38,129 nucleotides of DNA from the NCBI RefSeq assembly GCF_018883605.1, contig NZ_JAHLEM010000175.1, forward strand, positions 1 through 38,129. The letters are read 5' to 3'. Shown piece after piece: positions 36,118-38,129 of the stretch. Numbering within the stretch: the first letter of the stretch is position 1; each line of letters opens with the position of its first letter. Below the pieces are notes generated by a model. It ran no database searches and was not told where the DNA came from. It worked only from the letters and a program-made list of their open reading frames with translations. This DNA comes from Streptomyces niphimycinicus (lineage in GTDB: Bacteria; Actinomycetota; Actinomycetes; Streptomycetales; Streptomycetaceae). Made by a program: the position numbers and the translations under genes.

Positions 36118-37872
36118 ATGCGTCACCTGAATCTGGGAATGCGCCACGCGGACACGGGTGCCGTGGTCCGCTGTCTCAGCACCGGAGGTTCCGTTATTTC
36201 TGCGCAACCTGTACAGAAATTTGGCAACAATCCAGTTGATGTCAGGGACACTGATCACTACACAGAGGAGTACGTACCCAGCTTCGTAGAAAAGTGGGAC
36301 TCGCTGATCGACTGGGACCGAAGGTCGGAGAGCGAGGGTACGTTCTTCATCGATCTGCTGCGCGAGCGCGGCGTCAAGAAGGTCCTCGACGTGGCCACGG
36401 GGACCGGCTTCCATTCCGTCCGGCTGCTCGAGGCCGGATTCGAGACCGTGAGCGCCGACGGCAGCGGCGAGATGCTCGCCCAGGCGTTCGCCAACGGGCT
36501 CAAGCACGGTGACCACATTCTCCGCGTCGTCCAGGCCGACTGGCGCTGGCTCAACCGCGACGCCCACGGCGAGTACGACGCCATCGTCTGCCTCGGGAAC
36601 TCCTTCACACATCTGTTCTCCGAGCGCGACCGGCGCAAGGCGCTCGCCGAGTTCTACGCCATGCTCAAGCACGACGGAATCCTGGTCCTGGACCAGCGCA
36701 ACTACGACGCGATCCTCGATCGCGGCTACAGCAGCAAGCACGTGTACTACTACTGCGGAGAAGACGTCGCCGTCGAACCGGAGTACGTGGACGAGGGGCT
36801 GGTGCGCATGCGCTACAGCTTCCCCGACGAATCCGTCTACCACCTCAACATGTTTCCGCTGCGCAAGGACTACACGCGCCGGCTGATGCAGGAGGTCGGC
36901 TTCCAGCGGATCGAGACGTACGGCGACTTCCAGCACACCTACCGGACGGAGCGCCCCGACTTCTTCATCCACGTCGCGGAGAAGGAATACATCGCGGCGG
37001 ACGAGCCGGCCGGACCGGCCACTCCGGCCACCGGCGACGGGGAGTACGCGGGAGCCGTCGGCACCGCCCGCGACTACTACAACTCCTCGGACGCCGACGC
37101 CTTCTACTGGCATGTCTGGGGTGGCGAGGACATCCACATCGGCATCTACGACCGGCCCGACGAGCCGATCGCCGAGGCCAGCAGGCGCACCGTGGCCCGG
37201 ATGGCCGGGAAGCTCGACCTCACCGAGTCATCCGTCGTCCTCGACCTCGGGGCGGGCTTCGGCGGCTCCGCACGCTATCTGGCGGAGACCTACGGCTGCC
37301 GCGTCGTCGCGCTCAACCTCAGCGAGGTGGAGAACGAACGCCATCGCGCCCTCAACGCCGAGCGGGGGCTGACCGAGGCCATCGAGGTGCTGGACGGCTC
37401 CTTCGAGCGGATCCCGCTGCCGGACAACAGCGTCGACGTCGTCTGGTCCCAGGACGCCTTCCTGCACAGCGGCAACCGCGCCCGCCCCCTGGAGGAGGCG
37501 GCCCGGGTCCTGCGCCCCGGCGGTCACCTCATCTTCACCGACCCCATGGCCGCCGACGGCTGCCCCGCCGAAACCCTCCGCCCCATCCTGGACCGCATCC
37601 ATCTGGAGACCATGGGGTCGCCCGGGTTCTACCGCCATGAACTGGCGCGGCTCGGCTTCACCGAGGTCGGCGGCGGCTTCCAGGAGCACCGCGAGCAACT
37701 GATCACCCACTACGCCCGGGTGCTGGAAGAAACCCGCCGCCAGGAGGCCGACGGCCTGACGGAACACGTCAGCGCCGACTACCTCACCCATATGAAGAAG
37801 GGCCTCAGCAACTGGGTCGACGGCGGCACAAACCGCCATGTGACCTGGGGCATCTTCCACTTCACCCGCTGA
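36118..37872 (+). CDS. glycine/sarcosine/dimethylglycine N-methyltransferase fusion (betaine synthesis)
   Basis: Two SAM methyltransferases are fused. The N-terminal half (GSMT-like) has VLDVATGTGFHSVRLLE; the C-terminal half (SDMT-like) has VLDLGAGFGGSARYLAE and LPDNSVDVVWSQDAFLHS. Together they methylate glycine in three steps to glycine betaine, an osmoprotectant; the halophile Actinopolyspora has a similar fused enzyme. The interval uses the first ATG. The real start is probably ATT at 36196, which has a perfect GGAGG 7 nt upstream and gives 558 aa beginning SAQPVQKFG, close to homologs as I remember them. From 36196, the two glycine motifs are near residues 63 and 347. The 131 bp before 36118 show no clear promoter. 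Confidence 0.92.
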   Translation: MRHLNLGMRHADTGAVVRCLSTGGSVISAQPVQKFGNNPVDVRDTDHYTEEYVPSFVEKWDSLIDWDRRSESEGTFFIDLLRERGVKKVLDVATGTGFHSVRLLEAGFETVSADGSGEMLAQAFANGLKHGDHILRVVQADWRWLNRDAHGEYDAIVCLGNSFTHLFSERDRRKALAEFYAMLKHDGILVLDQRNYDAILDRGYSSKHVYYYCGEDVAVEPEYVDEGLVRMRYSFPDESVYHLNMFPLRKDYTRRLMQEVGFQRIETYGDFQHTYRTERPDFFIHVAEKEYIAADEPAGPATPATGDGEYAGAVGTARDYYNSSDADAFYWHVWGGEDIHIGIYDRPDEPIAEASRRTVARMAGKLDLTESSVVLDLGAGFGGSARYLAETYGCRVVALNLSEVENERHRALNAERGLTEAIEVLDGSFERIPLPDNSVDVVWSQDAFLHSGNRARPLEEAARVLRPGGHLIFTDPMAADGCPAETLRPILDRIHLETMGSPGFYRHELARLGFTEVGGGFQEHREQLITHYARVLEETRRQEADGLTEHVSADYLTHMKKGLSNWVDGGTNRHVTWGIFHFTR

Positions 37873-37885
37873 TCCCCGCCGGGTG

Positions 37886-37919
37886 GCCGCTGTGGCGGGG
37901 CCTGTCCCGCCACAGCGGC
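37886..37919 (+). terminator. terminator of the betaine methyltransferase gene
   Basis: GCCGCTGTGGCGGG (37886-37899) pairs perfectly with CCCGCCACAGCGGC (37906-37919) around a 6-nt loop, 14 nt past the stop codon. A 14-bp GC stem is typical for a streptomycete terminator. Confidence 0.88.
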
Positions 37920-37924
37920 AGCCC

Positions 37925-38099
37925 CTGGGTGCTGGCTCGGTGGCCGCTCCTGGGTGTTGGCCTGGTGGCCACTTCCGGGTGTTGGCCTGGTGGCGGTTCC
38001 CGGGTGTTGGCCTGGTGGCCGCTCCTGGGTGTTGGCCTGGTGGCCACTTCCGGGTGCTGGCCTGGTGGCCATTCCCGGGTGCTGACCTGGCGGCCACCC
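37925..38099. repeat. 25-bp minisatellite, seven units
   Basis: Seven contiguous 25-bp units start at 37925, 37950, 37975, 38000, 38025, 38050 and 38075, with a degenerate eighth at 38100. Each begins C(T/C)GGGTG(C/T)TGG and contains GGTGGC. Units 2 and 5 are identical and units 1 and 4 end alike, so there is a 75-bp higher-order period. All minus frames stay open, but there is no start signal or plausible protein. I treat it as noncoding. Confidence 0.9.
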
Positions 38100-38129
38100 C
38101 CAGGCGCTCACCCGGCGTTCGCGGTCTAC

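Noticed and set aside
37228..38097. Minus-strand frame through the minisatellite and the methyltransferase 3' end
   Set aside because: The repeat gives repeated HPG/ATRP residues, the rest is antisense to a real enzyme domain, and the perfect terminator lies inside it.
37925..38099. Possible CRISPR array
   Set aside because: Units are contiguous with no unique spacers and there are no cas genes.

Overview
The window comes from a high-GC actinomycete, almost certainly Streptomyces or a close relative. The evidence is strong G/C third-position bias, GTG and TTG starts, an XRE/DUF5753-DUF397 pair, an ECF41 sigma factor paired with a carboxymuconolactone-decarboxylase-like gene, SseB-like paralogs and a streptomycete-type intergenic repeat. 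I saw no phage, insertion sequence, CRISPR, rRNA or tRNA gene. All family assignments come from reading motifs by eye; no database search was run.

Layout. 1-3.0 kb: a membrane protein running off the left edge and a membrane-anchored diacylglycerol-kinase-type lipid kinase. 2.7-4.5 kb: an XRE/DUF397 regulatory pair with a divergent micro-operon of three very small genes joined by 4-nt overlaps. 4.6-10.3 kb: a polymorphic toxin locus. Its 1744-aa protein fuses an N-terminal PrsW-like intramembrane protease, extra membrane segments, a YD/Rhs shell and a short C-terminal toxin domain that resembles ADP-ribosyltransferases, followed after 2 nt by a probable immunity gene. 10.4-12.4 kb: a Uma2-family nuclease and the ECF41 sigma factor with its partner. 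12.5-17.4 kb: serine/glycine one-carbon genes (gcvT, gcvH, glyA, sdaA) behind a tandem glycine riboswitch. 17.5-20.2 kb: a P-loop kinase-like protein and two SseB-like proteins. 20.6-26.9 kb: a five-gene peptide ABC importer. 26.9-30 kb: a TRIC-type channel protein, an ArsR/SRPBCC operon and an alpha/beta hydrolase. 30.1-36 kb: cysteine desulfurase, a lipoprotein with a structured 5' leader, a Tat-exported amidase, an F420-type oxidoreductase and MnmA. 36.1-37.9 kb: a fused glycine/sarcosine/dimethylglycine methyltransferase for glycine betaine, then a terminator and a 25-bp minisatellite.

Themes. Serine and glycine recur: serine deaminase, SHMT, glycine cleavage proteins, serine-sensitivity proteins and glycine-to-betaine methylation. 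Cysteine desulfurase and MnmA are consecutive steps of tRNA thiolation. Both the toxin gene and the XRE regulator carry an early in-frame TTA codon (codons 17 and 18), which in Streptomyces points to dependence on the developmental tRNA bldA.

The items most worth following are the PrsW-Rhs-toxin fusion with its low-GC toxin/immunity tip, the switch-like 5' leader at 31.4-31.5 kb, the probable ATT start of the betaine methyltransferase, and the overlap of the lipid kinase tail with the small-gene operon.
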